DNA of 64,000 bases from Aeoliella mucimassa (GTDB taxonomy: Bacteria; Planctomycetota; Planctomycetia; Pirellulales; Lacipirellulaceae), in assembly GCF_007748035.1 (NCBI RefSeq), contig NZ_CP036278.1:1860001-1924000 (forward strand), written 5' to 3'. The notes under the pieces were generated by a model that did no database searches, was not told the origin of the DNA, and saw only the letters and a program-made list of their open reading frames with translations. A program made the position numbers and the translations under genes. Positions 36,819 to 45,915 of this stretch are shown in pieces (the stretch's first letter is position 1; the number at the start of each line of letters is the position of its first letter).

Positions 36819-37733
36819 ATGAACGGACAATTTCAGCAACTCGATTGGGGCAGCGAGGTCGCCGAATCGGCTACAGAACTCATTCGCCTGGCGGTTGCCG
36901 AAGATCTGGGGGGCCAGCGCGACTGGACCACCGCCATGCTGGTGCCCGACGGGGCGCCAGGCTCCGTCGACGTCGTAGCTCGCCAGGATGGGGTGGTGGC
37001 CGGACTCAAGGTCGTGGAGCTGTTGATCGAGCAGCTTGCCAGCGACGTGCGGTTGACGCTCTCGAGCCAGGATGGCGACCAAGTCGCTCCCGGGCGGGTG
37101 CTCGCCAACCTGACGGGTTCGGCGGCCGACATCCTGACCGCCGAGCGGGTGCTGCTGAACTTTTTAGGACGACTCTCCGGAGTCGCCACACTCACGCGGA
37201 CCTATGTCGACGCAGTGGTCGGCGCCAAAGCCGAGGTGTACGACACTCGCAAGACGACACCAGGCTGGCGATTACTGGAAAAGTACGCGGTTCGGTGCGG
37301 CGGCGGGCAGAACCATCGACTCGGTTTGAATCGGGCGGTGATGATTAAAGACAATCACGTGGCCCTCGCCAGCCAGCAGGGACTTACCCTGGCGGAAGCC
37401 ACCGAAAAGGTGCGGAGCCGACTGGCCGATCAGCAAATTGCGGTCGAGGCCATTGAGGTTGAGGTCGATACCCTCGAGCAATTCGCCCAGGTGCTGCCAA
37501 CCCAACCCGACATTGTGCTGCTCGACAACATGACAAATGACCACCTGCGGGCGGCCGTGGAGCTTCGCGATGCATCTGCTCCCCAAATGTTGCTCGAAGC
37601 CTCTGGCGGCGTATCGCTCGCTACGATCGGAGCAATCGCAAAAACCGGCGTCGATCGCATCAGCGTGGGGGCTCTGACCCACTCGGCACCCTGTTTGGAT
37701 ATCGGCCTCGATTGGCACGATTCCGGGCGGTAG
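36819..37733 (+). CDS. nadC: nicotinate-nucleotide pyrophosphorylase (carboxylating)
   Basis: A 304-residue quinolinate phosphoribosyltransferase, making nicotinate mononucleotide in de novo NAD synthesis. Characteristic blocks are ERVLLNFLGRLSGVATLT, DTRKTTPGWRLLEKYAV, CGGGQNHRLGL, MIKDNH, EVEVDTLEQF and IVLLDNM, ending with EASGGVSLATI and DRISVGALTHS. All active-site Arg, Lys and His positions I know are kept. GGAGG is eight bases before the ATG at 36819. nadA and nadB are not adjacent. Confidence 0.96.
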   Translation: MNGQFQQLDWGSEVAESATELIRLAVAEDLGGQRDWTTAMLVPDGAPGSVDVVARQDGVVAGLKVVELLIEQLASDVRLTLSSQDGDQVAPGRVLANLTGSAADILTAERVLLNFLGRLSGVATLTRTYVDAVVGAKAEVYDTRKTTPGWRLLEKYAVRCGGGQNHRLGLNRAVMIKDNHVALASQQGLTLAEATEKVRSRLADQQIAVEAIEVEVDTLEQFAQVLPTQPDIVLLDNMTNDHLRAAVELRDASAPQMLLEASGGVSLATIGAIAKTGVDRISVGALTHSAPCLDIGLDWHDSGR

Positions 37734-37743
37734 GCCAGGGGTT

Positions 37744-37842
37744 CTACAGCTTCGCGGCCAGCGCGATGGCTTCCTCCGCCAAAGGCTTGGCAATGCTTGC
37801 GATCCCAATTTCTGGCGGGTCGGCGGCTGCGCTTCTGTGCAT
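37744..37842 (-). CDS. possible tiny gene or gene remnant
   Basis: A 32-codon frame ending in IGIASIAKPLAEEAIALAA and a Lys-Leu end before a stop. It looks like the C-terminal helix of a larger protein, with no upstream part. It starts at an ATG with a G-rich stretch before it. It is either a relic or a very small protein; confidence is low. Confidence 0.2.
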   Translation of the reverse strand: MHRSAAADPPEIGIASIAKPLAEEAIALAAKL

Positions 37843-37920
37843 CCTGGAAATCCCCATATTTGACATCCACGAGCAACATCCTAGCTTTGGAAAGTAGGCT
37901 CTCCGGGGAGGAGGCTCACG

Positions 37921-37974
37921 GACGTGGCGGGCTTTGGCGAGGCTCCAGAGGGGACCCCGCCACGTCTATTTTTG
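37921..37974 (+). terminator. intrinsic terminator-like stem-loop after nadC
   Basis: GACGTGGCGGG (37921-37931) pairs perfectly with CCCGCCACGTC (37956-37966), followed by TATTTTTG. The loop is long (24 nt). It fits the plus strand, 190 bases after the nadC stop. Confidence 0.55.
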
Positions 37975-38672
37975 GGCTTTTGAAAACTGAGAAAAACCGC
38001 AACAACTTGTTGACATGGGACTTCAAACTACTTAGTCTGTCATTATGGCTTAGGAGTATTTTCCTGAGCAGGTCATTTATTTTCTTCATGCTACCGGGAG
38101 CTGTGCTCATGAATGTCGACAAAGCGGCGTGTAAGTGGCGTTGCCACTTCGCTCGCTTGGCATTCACTATCCACGGCTTCCAGACCTCTTTGTAGCTCCT
38201 CAATCCAATTGCGTGGTGGAGTGTTGCTCCTCAGATACTCTGGTGGCGATGGTTTGCCTGTTGGTCCTCGGGCTAGCAAACATCCTTTCGCGTTTTCCGT
38301 GGAGTGATCCGTTTTCTATTGGTTGGTAATTGCTGTAAGACGCCTGATTTCAAGGTGCAATTCCGGCGGACCTACCAGGTAGAACGGTCGTGGTGCCCGG
38401 CGTGCCGTGGTGCGTAGCGTTGCGCGCTGCAGGTTCCTGTAGGGAGCCTTGCAGTATCACATGCCGCTTTCTGAAGTGCTGCCAGCAAGCAAACGCTTGC
38501 TTCCTAGTTCACCTGCAACAACGTGATGTCTGGCAGCCGTATTGGACCCCAAAGCCCACACCTCTCTTGGGATGTGTGTGCGAGTTGCTACATGAGTTTT
38601 ACCCAAAGAGCACGCACCCAAGGTTTTTCGTGATGGGATGCTGCACGAATATCCATTTTGAGGGAAATACAG

Positions 38673-39497
38673 ATGATTCTTAACAACTTTGCCATACGTA
38701 CTTGGCGTTCCCTTGTGAACCTAAGTTTTATTGCACTCGTCATGCTTTGCATTTCGTCGTCGGCTCGGGCCGAGTTGGACGAAGTAGGTTTCCAGATCAA
38801 GATCTCTGAAAAAGAGATGATTCTGGAGCACCCCGATGATCCTGATTACAAAATGTACGCCATGTGGGATACGGCCTATCAGCGTATCCAGAACCGCAAC
38901 ATGCCTTGGATCGAAGTCGAGAATCTCGAAGAGTCGACCGGCAATCTGACCGAGTTCAGCATCACGATTGGCGACACCGACTACAACTTTGGTGATACCA
39001 ACTACGGCACCTACGCGCTATTGAGTGATTCAACTCCTGGTATTTCGATTTCATCGACTTCCACCGGCGACGAACTCGTGGTGTCTATCGGTAACGGCGG
39101 TCTAGCCCCTGGCGAGATTGTTCGTTTCGGTATCGATATCGATCCCGACGCAGGAGTCGACGGATTGTTCCCCTATCCTGACTTCCGTCTGGTATTGTTC
39201 GACATGAACGGTAGCGATGCGAGCGACAATGCCATTGCTTCGGCGCTGTTCGTCGATACCAATGACCAATCGATCACTAAAACCGCTGCTGCCCAACTCG
39301 AAGACTACGAGGTATCCGGCAACCAGTCGTTGTACTACAACCAGATCCTTCGTCCGTACGGCGTGATGGAAGGCATCGATACCTTTGTAGCCGGTACCCT
39401 TACCGATCCCACTCAGGTGCCTGAGCCTTCGTCCGTGGTGCTAGTTGGCCTGGCACTCGTCGGCTCGACCATCTGGTATCGTCGGAAAACTGCTTAA
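38673..39497 (+). CDS. PEP-CTERM sorting-domain protein
   Basis: A 274-residue exported protein. An N-terminal signal peptide (LVNLSFIALVMLCISSSARA) is followed by a beta-rich Asp/Ser/Thr body and a C-terminal PEP-CTERM tail: VPEPSSVVLVGLALVGSTIW then YRRKTA. The tail is recognised and removed by an exosortase, usually during export of extracellular polymer-associated proteins. No exosortase is in the window. GAGGG lies upstream of the ATG at 38673. The mid-region shows no known domain. Confidence 0.88.
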   Translation: MILNNFAIRTWRSLVNLSFIALVMLCISSSARAELDEVGFQIKISEKEMILEHPDDPDYKMYAMWDTAYQRIQNRNMPWIEVENLEESTGNLTEFSITIGDTDYNFGDTNYGTYALLSDSTPGISISSTSTGDELVVSIGNGGLAPGEIVRFGIDIDPDAGVDGLFPYPDFRLVLFDMNGSDASDNAIASALFVDTNDQSITKTAAAQLEDYEVSGNQSLYYNQILRPYGVMEGIDTFVAGTLTDPTQVPEPSSVVLVGLALVGSTIWYRRKTA

Positions 39498-40147
39498 CCG
39501 CGGTTAGGCGATTTATCCTACGAACGAGTTCCTCCCTCGTGGGGGAGGAGGTGATCTTTCCGTTCACTCGGGAAGAGCATTGAGAGGTTTTTGCCATGCT
39601 AGCTCAAAGAGGTCACGTGCAATCGGTGGCTGGGTGCGAGCGTGAACGTCAGTGCGTGCCCACTTGCACCGATATGGTGGCCGAGCGGCATCGTACTCGC
39701 AAGAGTAGCGAGTCGAGTCGCCGACGGTGCCGAGCGATTCCCAGTCGCCGGCGGTGCCGCCCACCCTCTAGGCCGCCCCGCCGTTAGGCGAAAAGGTTGT
39801 CGTCGAAATTTGTTTAAGGCGGTGTTGTGGTTTTCCCTCGACCACAGCACCGTCTTTTTGTGTGCGCAGATGGTCAACTTGGCGGGATGCGGGTTGCGGT
39901 GAGTTTACGGACTTTGCCCATTTATCCAGTTGTAAGGAGAAACACCAAAGTTGCGGTTCTAGCGATACCGATTACTTTCCATGTTCCGAAAGCATACGGG
40001 ACAGGGGAGGATATACCGACGCAGTGCTGCCCGTTAAGCCTGTGGTTGGTCCCGCTCTCCATTTAGACCTAACTGCAAGGCTTGGTACGGATGTCTCAAA
40101 GGGGGGGCAGCGTAGCCGGCATGCTACTGATTCTGGGGGGAATCTAG
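39498..40147. other. intergenic of 650 bases
   Basis: No coding frame is supported. Near its start are a 12-bp palindrome TAACCGCGGTTA (39495-39506) at the stop codon and a hairpin CCTCCC/GGGAGG at 39531-39548. A 5-bp stem GTAGC/GCTAC is near 40108-40126, just before the next gene. It probably holds the leader of the outer-membrane protein. Confidence 0.45.
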
Positions 40148-41308
40148 ATGAAATATGTATTTGCATGCGCTACCGTAGCGCTCAGCATGGCCATGGCCTC
40201 GCTGGCATGTGCCCAAGAAGAAACTCAGGCGGGTTTCAGCACCGATCAATCAGGCGAGGGAGTCGTGTGGTCGGATACGCTGGCTCAGCTCGATACCGGC
40301 GTACAGATGGCAAGTTGCGATACTTGCGGGCCAGGCGTGGCCGATCTTGCCCTGCTGCCGACTGGCCGGGGAAACCGTTTGTTTGTCGGTGGCGAGGCCC
40401 TGTGGGTGCGTGCCAATCCGAGCGAAGCGGTGGCTTACCTCGAGCGGGACATTCCGAACCTGACCGATACGTTCCACGAGCTCGATTTCGACTACAGTAG
40501 CTCGTTCCGCGTCTACGGCGGCATTCGCAACTGCTGTGGCGAAGAAGTACGCTTTACCTACACTCGCTTCGATACGGATAGCGGATTCGAAAGCCCCGCT
40601 TTTTCGTCGACCAATCAGATCATCTCGCCGCTTGAGCAGACTCCGTTACTCGATGGCTCTCGTGTTGTCGGTACCGCTGATATAGCCCTCAACTCGTTCG
40701 ACATCGGCTGGTCGAAGACCATCCCGTTGGGCTCGCCTTTGGGCTGCTGTGATACCGGTTGTGGCGACTGCTGCGACACTTGTTGTGATGGCTGGTGTCC
40801 TGCTTGGGATATCACCTTCACTGGTGCGTTCCGTGCGGTCGATTTCGATACCACTCGCATCTACAGCACGATCGATGGTTCGGACGAACTGCTGGAGCGG
40901 GGAACTTCGGTTTCTGACTTCCAGGGTGCTGGTGGTCGCGTAGGGCTGCTGGGGCGTCGTTACCTGGGTCGTCAAGGTATCTGCAGCCTGTACATGAAGG
41001 GCGATATCTCCCTGCTCGTCGGCGACTACAGCACTACTCAGTCGTCGGTCGACTACTCCGGCTCCGCGCCGGTAGGAGCTGGTACGCAGACCATTAGCGG
41101 TCGTCGTCTCATTCCGGTTACCGAAATCGAAATGGGTGGTACCGTATTCGTGACCTGCAACACTAGCATTAGCGGTGGTTACTTCTTCTCTGCATGGCAC
41201 GACCTTGGCTTCCGCGACGAGTACGACTTCCAACTGCAGACCAGCTACGACGACGCCAACATCATGGGCTTCGACGGGTTCTTCCTGCGGGCTGAGACCG
41301 CCTTCTAG
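40148..41308 (+). CDS. Lpg1974-like outer-membrane beta-barrel protein, Cys-rich
   Basis: A 386-residue protein with a signal peptide (MKYVFACATVALSMAMASLA). It is beta-rich and ends LRAETAF, with the terminal Phe of outer-membrane barrels. It resembles planctomycete Lpg1974-type pore proteins (GNRLFVGGEALWVRANP near the front, GRVGLLGRRYLG in the middle). An unusual cysteine cluster, CCDTGCGDCCDTCCDGWC, sits near residue 200 on a predicted loop, with further Cys pairs at the front. A GGGGG stretch precedes the ATG at 40148. Confidence 0.75.
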   Translation: MKYVFACATVALSMAMASLACAQEETQAGFSTDQSGEGVVWSDTLAQLDTGVQMASCDTCGPGVADLALLPTGRGNRLFVGGEALWVRANPSEAVAYLERDIPNLTDTFHELDFDYSSSFRVYGGIRNCCGEEVRFTYTRFDTDSGFESPAFSSTNQIISPLEQTPLLDGSRVVGTADIALNSFDIGWSKTIPLGSPLGCCDTGCGDCCDTCCDGWCPAWDITFTGAFRAVDFDTTRIYSTIDGSDELLERGTSVSDFQGAGGRVGLLGRRYLGRQGICSLYMKGDISLLVGDYSTTQSSVDYSGSAPVGAGTQTISGRRLIPVTEIEMGGTVFVTCNTSISGGYFFSAWHDLGFRDEYDFQLQTSYDDANIMGFDGFFLRAETAF

Positions 41309-41341
41309 GCTCTGCCTGGAAGCGGAACTTGCTGACTCAAT

Positions 41342-41381
41342 AAAAAGACAGCCGACCCAAATGGGTCGGCTGTCTTTTTTT
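41342..41381. terminator. bidirectional intrinsic terminator
   Basis: A perfect 12-bp stem, GACAGCCGACCC/GGGTCGGCTGTC, with loop AAAT, is flanked by AAAAA on the left and TTTTTTT on the right. It can serve the outer-membrane protein gene and the convergent rpsU. Confidence 0.93.
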
Positions 41382-41489
41382 AATTTCGTTCTTCAGTCGC
41401 TCACGCGGCACGCTAACAGCTAAACTGATGGGTACGCGTGGCGAACCTGGTATCGACTCGCCGAAAGCCGGCGGAGTGCAGCAGCTGGA

Positions 41490-41687
41490 TTAGGCGCGGC
41501 CGAGCATGCGCTCGCGGCGATTACGGCGCTCGGCGCGGATCTTCGCGCGGCGCTTCGTTTCGCTGGGCTTCTCGTAGAACTCGCGAACACGGATTTCCTT
41601 TTTGATGCCAGAGCGTTCCACCAGTTTACGGAACCGACGGACTGCCTCTTGGGCCGTTTCACGTTCGCGAAGCGTTAACTTTACCAC
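41490..41687 (-). CDS. rpsU: ribosomal protein bS21
   Basis: A 65-residue small-subunit protein that helps mRNA start-site pairing. The sequence [18 protein letters not shown] and [15 protein letters not shown] are typical S21. I used the GTG at 41687, whose product starts with the family's usual (M)VKLTLRE; GGAG is about 12 bases before it. An open frame continues 16 codons upstream. A second, longer S21-like protein is encoded at 47324-47614. Confidence 0.93.
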   Translation of the reverse strand: MVKLTLRERETAQEAVRRFRKLVERSGIKKEIRVREFYEKPSETKRRAKIRAERRNRRERMLGRA

Positions 41688-41884
41688 GGGTAATCTCAAC
41701 TCCTGAGGAATGGAAAGGTTCGGTGCGGTCCTCACTAGAGGAACAAGTCACGTAATATAGCCTAACACACGGGTCCCCGTCCAGGCGTGGTCGGCAGGGG
41801 TAAACGTGGCAAATTCGACCGGTTTGTCCGGTTTTGGCGACTGCTGGCCGGGTGGGGGCGTCGCGGGCCCCCGCGTGGGGAAAC

Positions 41885-41921
41885 AAAAAACTCGCTCAAC
41901 CGGGCGGGCCGGTCGAGCGAG
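41885..41921 (-). terminator. intrinsic terminator of the cold-shock gene
   Basis: On the minus strand a 13-bp stem (one G-U pair) closes a 5-nt loop and is followed by six Ts. It lies 30 bases after the cold-shock gene stop. On the plus strand the G-U pair would be an A-C mismatch. Confidence 0.88.
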
Positions 41922-41950
41922 CCTTTGAATCCGAAGATCCTGTTTACTGC

Positions 41951-42151
41951 TTACGAGACGATTTTCACGTTCTCGGCACGAGGACCCTTAGGGCCTTGGC
42001 CCTCGGTGTACTCGACCTGCTGTCCTTCACGGAGATTGTCGAAGCGAATCTCCCCCTCGACGGCGGAGCTGTGGAAAAAGATATCCCCCCGCTCTCCCTC
42101 GATGAATCCAAATCCCTTGTCCGTCAGCTTCTTAATCGTACCTTGCGACAC
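41951..42151 (-). CDS. cold-shock domain protein
   Basis: A 66-residue CspA-type nucleic-acid chaperone. RNP1 is KGFGFIEG and RNP2 is DIFFHSS. The usual Trp of the first strand is Leu (TIKKLTDKGFGF), seen in some CspA relatives. The GTG at 42151 is used; AGGAG lies ten bases upstream, and an ATG nearby is out of frame. It has a long (about 400 bases) upstream stretch without a gene, which may act as a temperature-sensitive leader, and a strong terminator right after it. Confidence 0.93.
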   Translation of the reverse strand: MSQGTIKKLTDKGFGFIEGERGDIFFHSSAVEGEIRFDNLREGQQVEYTEGQGPKGPRAENVKIVS

Positions 42152-42571
42152 TGCATAACACTCCTGGTACGTAGCAACAAATGAAAACACGACCCACAGG
42201 CCGTACCATCTACCAGTGGGTTGAGCAACTAGCGGATTTACGGAAACGTGATCCCCCATCGGTGTCTGAGCTTCCAGAGCTGGTTAACCCAAGAAAGAGG
42301 AGAGGGCCTGCTGCAGGAAACTAAGGCAATTTGGAAGTTCTGAGAACGTGGAGCCAAGCCAGCGATCGCATCGCTTCAGGAACACCATTGCCACCGTAAT
42401 TCCACCGAGCATCGTAACGCCGGGTTTTGGGCCAGTCAAGTTTTTGCAAGTCCCTTTGTCGGTATTTTGCCTTAACGAAACTCAGTCTCAGTTTTCCCTC
42501 TCAAAATGGGATTTCCAAAGCATTCTAAAGGTGCCATTGGTTGCAAAACCCAACATTATTAGGCACCTCTT
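42152..42571. other. intergenic, upstream of cold-shock gene and after sulfatase
   Basis: No gene seen. It should carry the cold-shock promoter and a long leader. A weak inverted pair CCCAC/GTGGG is near 42190-42220. I could not place a promoter with confidence. Confidence 0.4.
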
Positions 42572-44119
42572 TTAACCTCCCGCCTGATTGGCATCGTCCA
42601 GTCGCGGGGCGCTGTGGCCGGCTTCGCGAATCTGTTGAAGTTGCGCTGCCATGCGTTGGGCAATGTCTTCATGGGAATCGACGACGTTATGTCGTTGACC
42701 CAGGTCGGTCGAGAGATCGAACAACTGTTGAGGGTGATCGTCGGATGGGTAGTCGTGTCGAGCTTCCCATGCTTTGTTTGCAGGGCGATGATAGCCGTTG
42801 GGGGCGTTGATCCATAACCACTTTCCATCGCGTAGTGCGTAGCGATCGCGATACGTATTATGCACGAGTGTCGTTCGAACAGGCGAACCACCTTCAAGCA
42901 TGCTGAGCTGGCTATAAGAGTCTTCGGCCGCGCCGTCGGGCAGGTCGAAGCCAACCACTTCGGCCAGCGTGGCCATCACGTCGATTTGCGAGATCAGCGC
43001 TTCGTTGGTAGTGTCGGCCGGTACTCTGCCAGGCCAGCGAACGATGAACGGCACGTGATGCCCCCCTTCGTAGATGTCGCGTTTAATGCCCCGCAGGGGA
43101 TTGTTCGAACGATGGCCAAAGCGTTCTTCGCGAGCGTAGCAATAGATCTCGGGGCCATTGTCGGAGGTGAACACCACGATGGTGTTCTCAGCCAGCCCAA
43201 TCTTATCGAGCGTCTTGAGCAGTTCGCCACACGACCAGTCACTCTGTACCACGTAGTCGCCATAGGCTCCGGCCTGCGAGGCGTTGTCGAACTTATCGAT
43301 CGGAATGATCGGCGCGTGTGGCGATGGCAACGCGAAGTACAGGAAGAACGGCTTCGTCTGATCCTTGCGCGATGCCAGCCAACTCACGGCCTTGTTGGTG
43401 AGCGTCGGCAAGTCGTCGTAAAAGTCCCAATCGCTCCGCGCTGGGCCGGGGCGGGCTTCCCAGTTGCCTTCCTTGGTCTTCGCGGTGATCTCTAAGTTGG
43501 CATCTGGCGGCGAGATCAACCGATCGTTCTCAATCCACGCGTACGGCGGGAAGTTAATCACCGTGTCGCCGAAGTAGTAGTCGAACCCGTGCGCGAGCGG
43601 ACCATCTGGCACCGGCTTCGACCAGTCGAACGCATCGTATCCCCAGTACTTTTGTTTGCCACCAGCGGCCGTGGTTTTCTTGGCGTTGGGGTGACGAATC
43701 GCATTCCAGTCCCAACCGAGATGCCACTTGCCGACGCACGCGGTGTCGTATCCCTTTTGCTGAAGCATCTCAGGAAGCGTCAATCGCTCGGCATCAAACC
43801 GCGAGGCTCCGAGCGCGCCGACGATGTCGTGAAACTTGCGCCAGTGGTACCGCCCCGTGAGCAGTGCGTAACGACTGGGAGTGCAGATGCCAGAAGACGA
43901 ATGCCCATCGACGAACCGCATGCCTTCGCGGGCCAGGCGGTCGATGTTAGGAGTGGTGATTTTTGATTCGGGGTTATAGCAACTCGCGTCGCCGAAGCCC
44001 ATGTCGTCGGCGTACAGGATCAGCACGTTCGGCAGCGAGGCCGCTTCGTCGGCTGCTGCGAGCGGGCAGGTCGAGACCATAGAGAAGAGGGCCAGCAGGG
44101 GGAGAAATCGCATGTTCAT
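42572..44119 (-). CDS. secreted type I sulfatase (arylsulfatase A-like)
   Basis: A 515-residue sulfatase with a signal peptide (MRFLPLLALFSMVSTCPLAA). LILYADDMGFGD gives the metal aspartates, SSGICTPSRYALLTG the CxPxR formylglycine motif, GKWHLGW and FTSDNGPEIY the remaining conserved contacts. The Met at 44119 is used; another Met two codons later is possible. It is on the opposite strand from the YecH-like gene. It differs clearly from the sulfatase at 32820-34247, so the two likely act on different sulfate esters. Confidence 0.92.
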   Translation of the reverse strand: MNMRFLPLLALFSMVSTCPLAAADEAASLPNVLILYADDMGFGDASCYNPESKITTPNIDRLAREGMRFVDGHSSSGICTPSRYALLTGRYHWRKFHDIVGALGASRFDAERLTLPEMLQQKGYDTACVGKWHLGWDWNAIRHPNAKKTTAAGGKQKYWGYDAFDWSKPVPDGPLAHGFDYYFGDTVINFPPYAWIENDRLISPPDANLEITAKTKEGNWEARPGPARSDWDFYDDLPTLTNKAVSWLASRKDQTKPFFLYFALPSPHAPIIPIDKFDNASQAGAYGDYVVQSDWSCGELLKTLDKIGLAENTIVVFTSDNGPEIYCYAREERFGHRSNNPLRGIKRDIYEGGHHVPFIVRWPGRVPADTTNEALISQIDVMATLAEVVGFDLPDGAAEDSYSQLSMLEGGSPVRTTLVHNTYRDRYALRDGKWLWINAPNGYHRPANKAWEARHDYPSDDHPQQLFDLSTDLGQRHNVVDSHEDIAQRMAAQLQQIREAGHSAPRLDDANQAGG

Positions 44120-44252
44120 GACAACCGGCTCGGGAGGAGGGAAAAGCGGTGAGGGCGGTGCGATGGCCTTGCGTTCGCTGGCCAACACGATCATCTTAAA
44201 GGTTCTCGGCAGGTAAATCTCGACTTTTCTCGAATTAGGGAGTTTCTCAGGT

Positions 44253-44507
44253 ATGGAATCCAGCACCACCGACATCCATGGGCATGAAGTGATGCGGATG
44301 ATGGTTGAATCGGGCGAGCAGTACGATCGCGAGTCGCTCGAGGCTGCGATTCACAACCGCTTTGGCACTGAGGCGCGATTCTGCACCTGCAGCGCGAGTG
44401 GCATGAATGCCAGCCAGCTGATCGACTTCCTCGCCGATCGTGGCAAGTTCGTACCGACCAGCGAAGGCTTCTCGACCGAAGCAGGCAAGATTTGTGATCA
44501 TGAGTAG
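44253..44507 (+). CDS. YecH family small metal-binding protein
   Basis: An 84-residue protein close to E. coli YecH (DUF2492): IHGHEVMRMM, CTCSASGMNASQLIDFL and a C-terminal KICDHE. The conserved His, Cys and Asp residues suggest a bound metal ion, but its role is unknown. ATG at 44253. It is divergent from the sulfatase and lies just before the convergent LarA-like gene. Confidence 0.85.
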   Translation: MESSTTDIHGHEVMRMMVESGEQYDRESLEAAIHNRFGTEARFCTCSASGMNASQLIDFLADRGKFVPTSEGFSTEAGKICDHE

Positions 44508-44531
44508 GGGGCTCCTGGCTAGTTAGCAGAG

Positions 44532-45749
44532 TTAAAACGCCAGCTTCATCCGCCCGTCGACAAACTCTACTTCCACCGGCTCGTCGGCGACCGTGCATTG
44601 GGGATTCGATTTCAACTCGTCGACCAGCCCTTCGCTGGCGTACATCGAGTCGAGGTGCAACGTGTTGGGTACCACCAACCAGCGGTCGGTGCCGCTGCGA
44701 TCGCCGCACCAGTTAAACGCATCGACATCGTCCTTCACGATGTGATTCATGCGAATGCGATCCATGTCGCCGGTGGTCTCGGCATTGATGCGAGTCTTCT
44801 CGAAGTCGATCGCGTCGTACAAGCGTTGCGTAATGCAATCGCCGAGACCGAAGCCGAGTGCGTTGCCTTGCGAAGCGGTGGTGAGTTCCAAGGCGGCGAT
44901 GCTGCCGATCCTCGGCGAAGGAAAATCGGGCACTCCGGCCAAGCCGCGGCGGCCGATCACGTTAGGGTCCATGCCGAGGCCGCTGAAGGTCTTGCCGATC
45001 TGGTCGACGATCAGCACATCGAATTCCTCGGCCGGTAGCTTGGGGAAGTAATCGTTCGTGTAGTGGTCGAGCAGTTTAGGTTCTTCGCTCGCGAATTGCT
45101 CGGGGGCCAGCGCGTGAAGTTCGGCCGTTTGGTCGTAACCATCTTCGATAATGCCCAGGCCAGCGAAGATTTTGCCGGTGCCGATGATCGCTTCGCCGAG
45201 GGCGATGATCGCGTCGGCTTTCTTCAAGCAGGGAACCTGATGGAAGGTGCGGGCGCCGTTGATCTTGCCCATGCCGATGGTCATCATCTTCATCAGCCCA
45301 CTTTGAATCGGGCCCACGAAGCAGGTGTGGGGTTTGATGCGATTGAGCACCAGCACCCCATCCGATTCATGGCAGAACTTGTCCATGGTGATCGGGCCGG
45401 TGAAGGTCTCGCCGATCTCGACGACATCCATCGACGCCCGAATTGGCATGTCCATCGCTTCTTCGGTGATGCCGAGCGACTCGATCATCGCCCGCTGACC
45501 ATGGGCGGTCGCCCCGTTGTGCGACCCCATGGCCGGCACGATGAACGGCTTCGCCCCACGACTCTTGAGCCAGTCGCCAGCCGCGCGGGTGATTGCGGCG
45601 ATATTCGAAATGCCGCGACTGCCAGCGGTGATGGCAATCTCGCCGGCGGGCACTGGGTGGGCGAGCTTGTCGAGCGCTGCATGCACGGCAGCCGGAATGT
45701 CGGCAATCGGGTGGTTGGCGAGTTGTTGTTGAACGTGGTGCAGTTTCAT
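44532..45749 (-). CDS. LarA_N (DUF2088) domain protein, nickel-pincer isomerase-like
   Basis: A 405-residue protein whose first half resembles the lactate racemase N-terminal domain: ITAGSRGISNIAAITRA, VPAMGSHNGATAHGQ, and SDGVLVLNRIKPHTCF. In LarA these loops hold the nickel-pincer cofactor and substrate. The family includes racemases and epimerases of hydroxy acids. The second half (IRMNHIVKDD, WLVVPNTLHLDSM) is less diagnostic. The Met at 45749 is chosen; the frame runs 22 codons further through a repeat. No larB/larC/larE is adjacent. Confidence 0.72.
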   Translation of the reverse strand: MKLHHVQQQLANHPIADIPAAVHAALDKLAHPVPAGEIAITAGSRGISNIAAITRAAGDWLKSRGAKPFIVPAMGSHNGATAHGQRAMIESLGITEEAMDMPIRASMDVVEIGETFTGPITMDKFCHESDGVLVLNRIKPHTCFVGPIQSGLMKMMTIGMGKINGARTFHQVPCLKKADAIIALGEAIIGTGKIFAGLGIIEDGYDQTAELHALAPEQFASEEPKLLDHYTNDYFPKLPAEEFDVLIVDQIGKTFSGLGMDPNVIGRRGLAGVPDFPSPRIGSIAALELTTASQGNALGFGLGDCITQRLYDAIDFEKTRINAETTGDMDRIRMNHIVKDDVDAFNWCGDRSGTDRWLVVPNTLHLDSMYASEGLVDELKSNPQCTVADEPVEVEFVDGRMKLAF

Positions 45750-45780
45750 GAATCGGAGGTCCCAAGGATTGGATTCAAAA

Positions 45781-45815
45781 GCCCCCATTTCGCGGAAATC
45801 GATCCGTGGGGGCAA
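45781..45815. repeat. dispersed palindromic repeat, copy 2
   Basis: GCCCCC/GGGGGC arms surround a core with GGAAATCGATCCGT, matching the repeat at 16300-16336 in arms and core. This copy is just upstream of the LarA-like gene. Confidence 0.55.
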
Positions 45816-45896
45816 TTCTTACGGCGAGCGTTCCCTTCGTAAGTTGTTGGAACACCAGCAGTAACGGGATGAGTCATCGACGTAAGTGAGTTATTT

Positions 45897-45915
45897 TGCC
45901 CCCGGGGTGGGGGCA
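45897..45915. repeat. short hairpin related to the dispersed repeat
   Basis: TGCCCCC/GGGGGCA arms with a 5-base loop. It shares the arms but lacks the ATCGAT core, so kinship is uncertain. Confidence 0.35.

Larger units (their letters stand above)
37734..38672. other. gene-poor stretch of about 940 bases
   Basis: No full-length gene is convincing. It holds a 32-codon minus-strand frame (37744-37842), a strong stem-loop with a T-rich tail (37921-37974), and a small hairpin AGCAAGC/GCTTGCT at 38484-38501. The rest shows no codon bias. It may be the remnant of a lost gene, or a regulatory leader for the PEP-CTERM gene. Confidence 0.5.
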
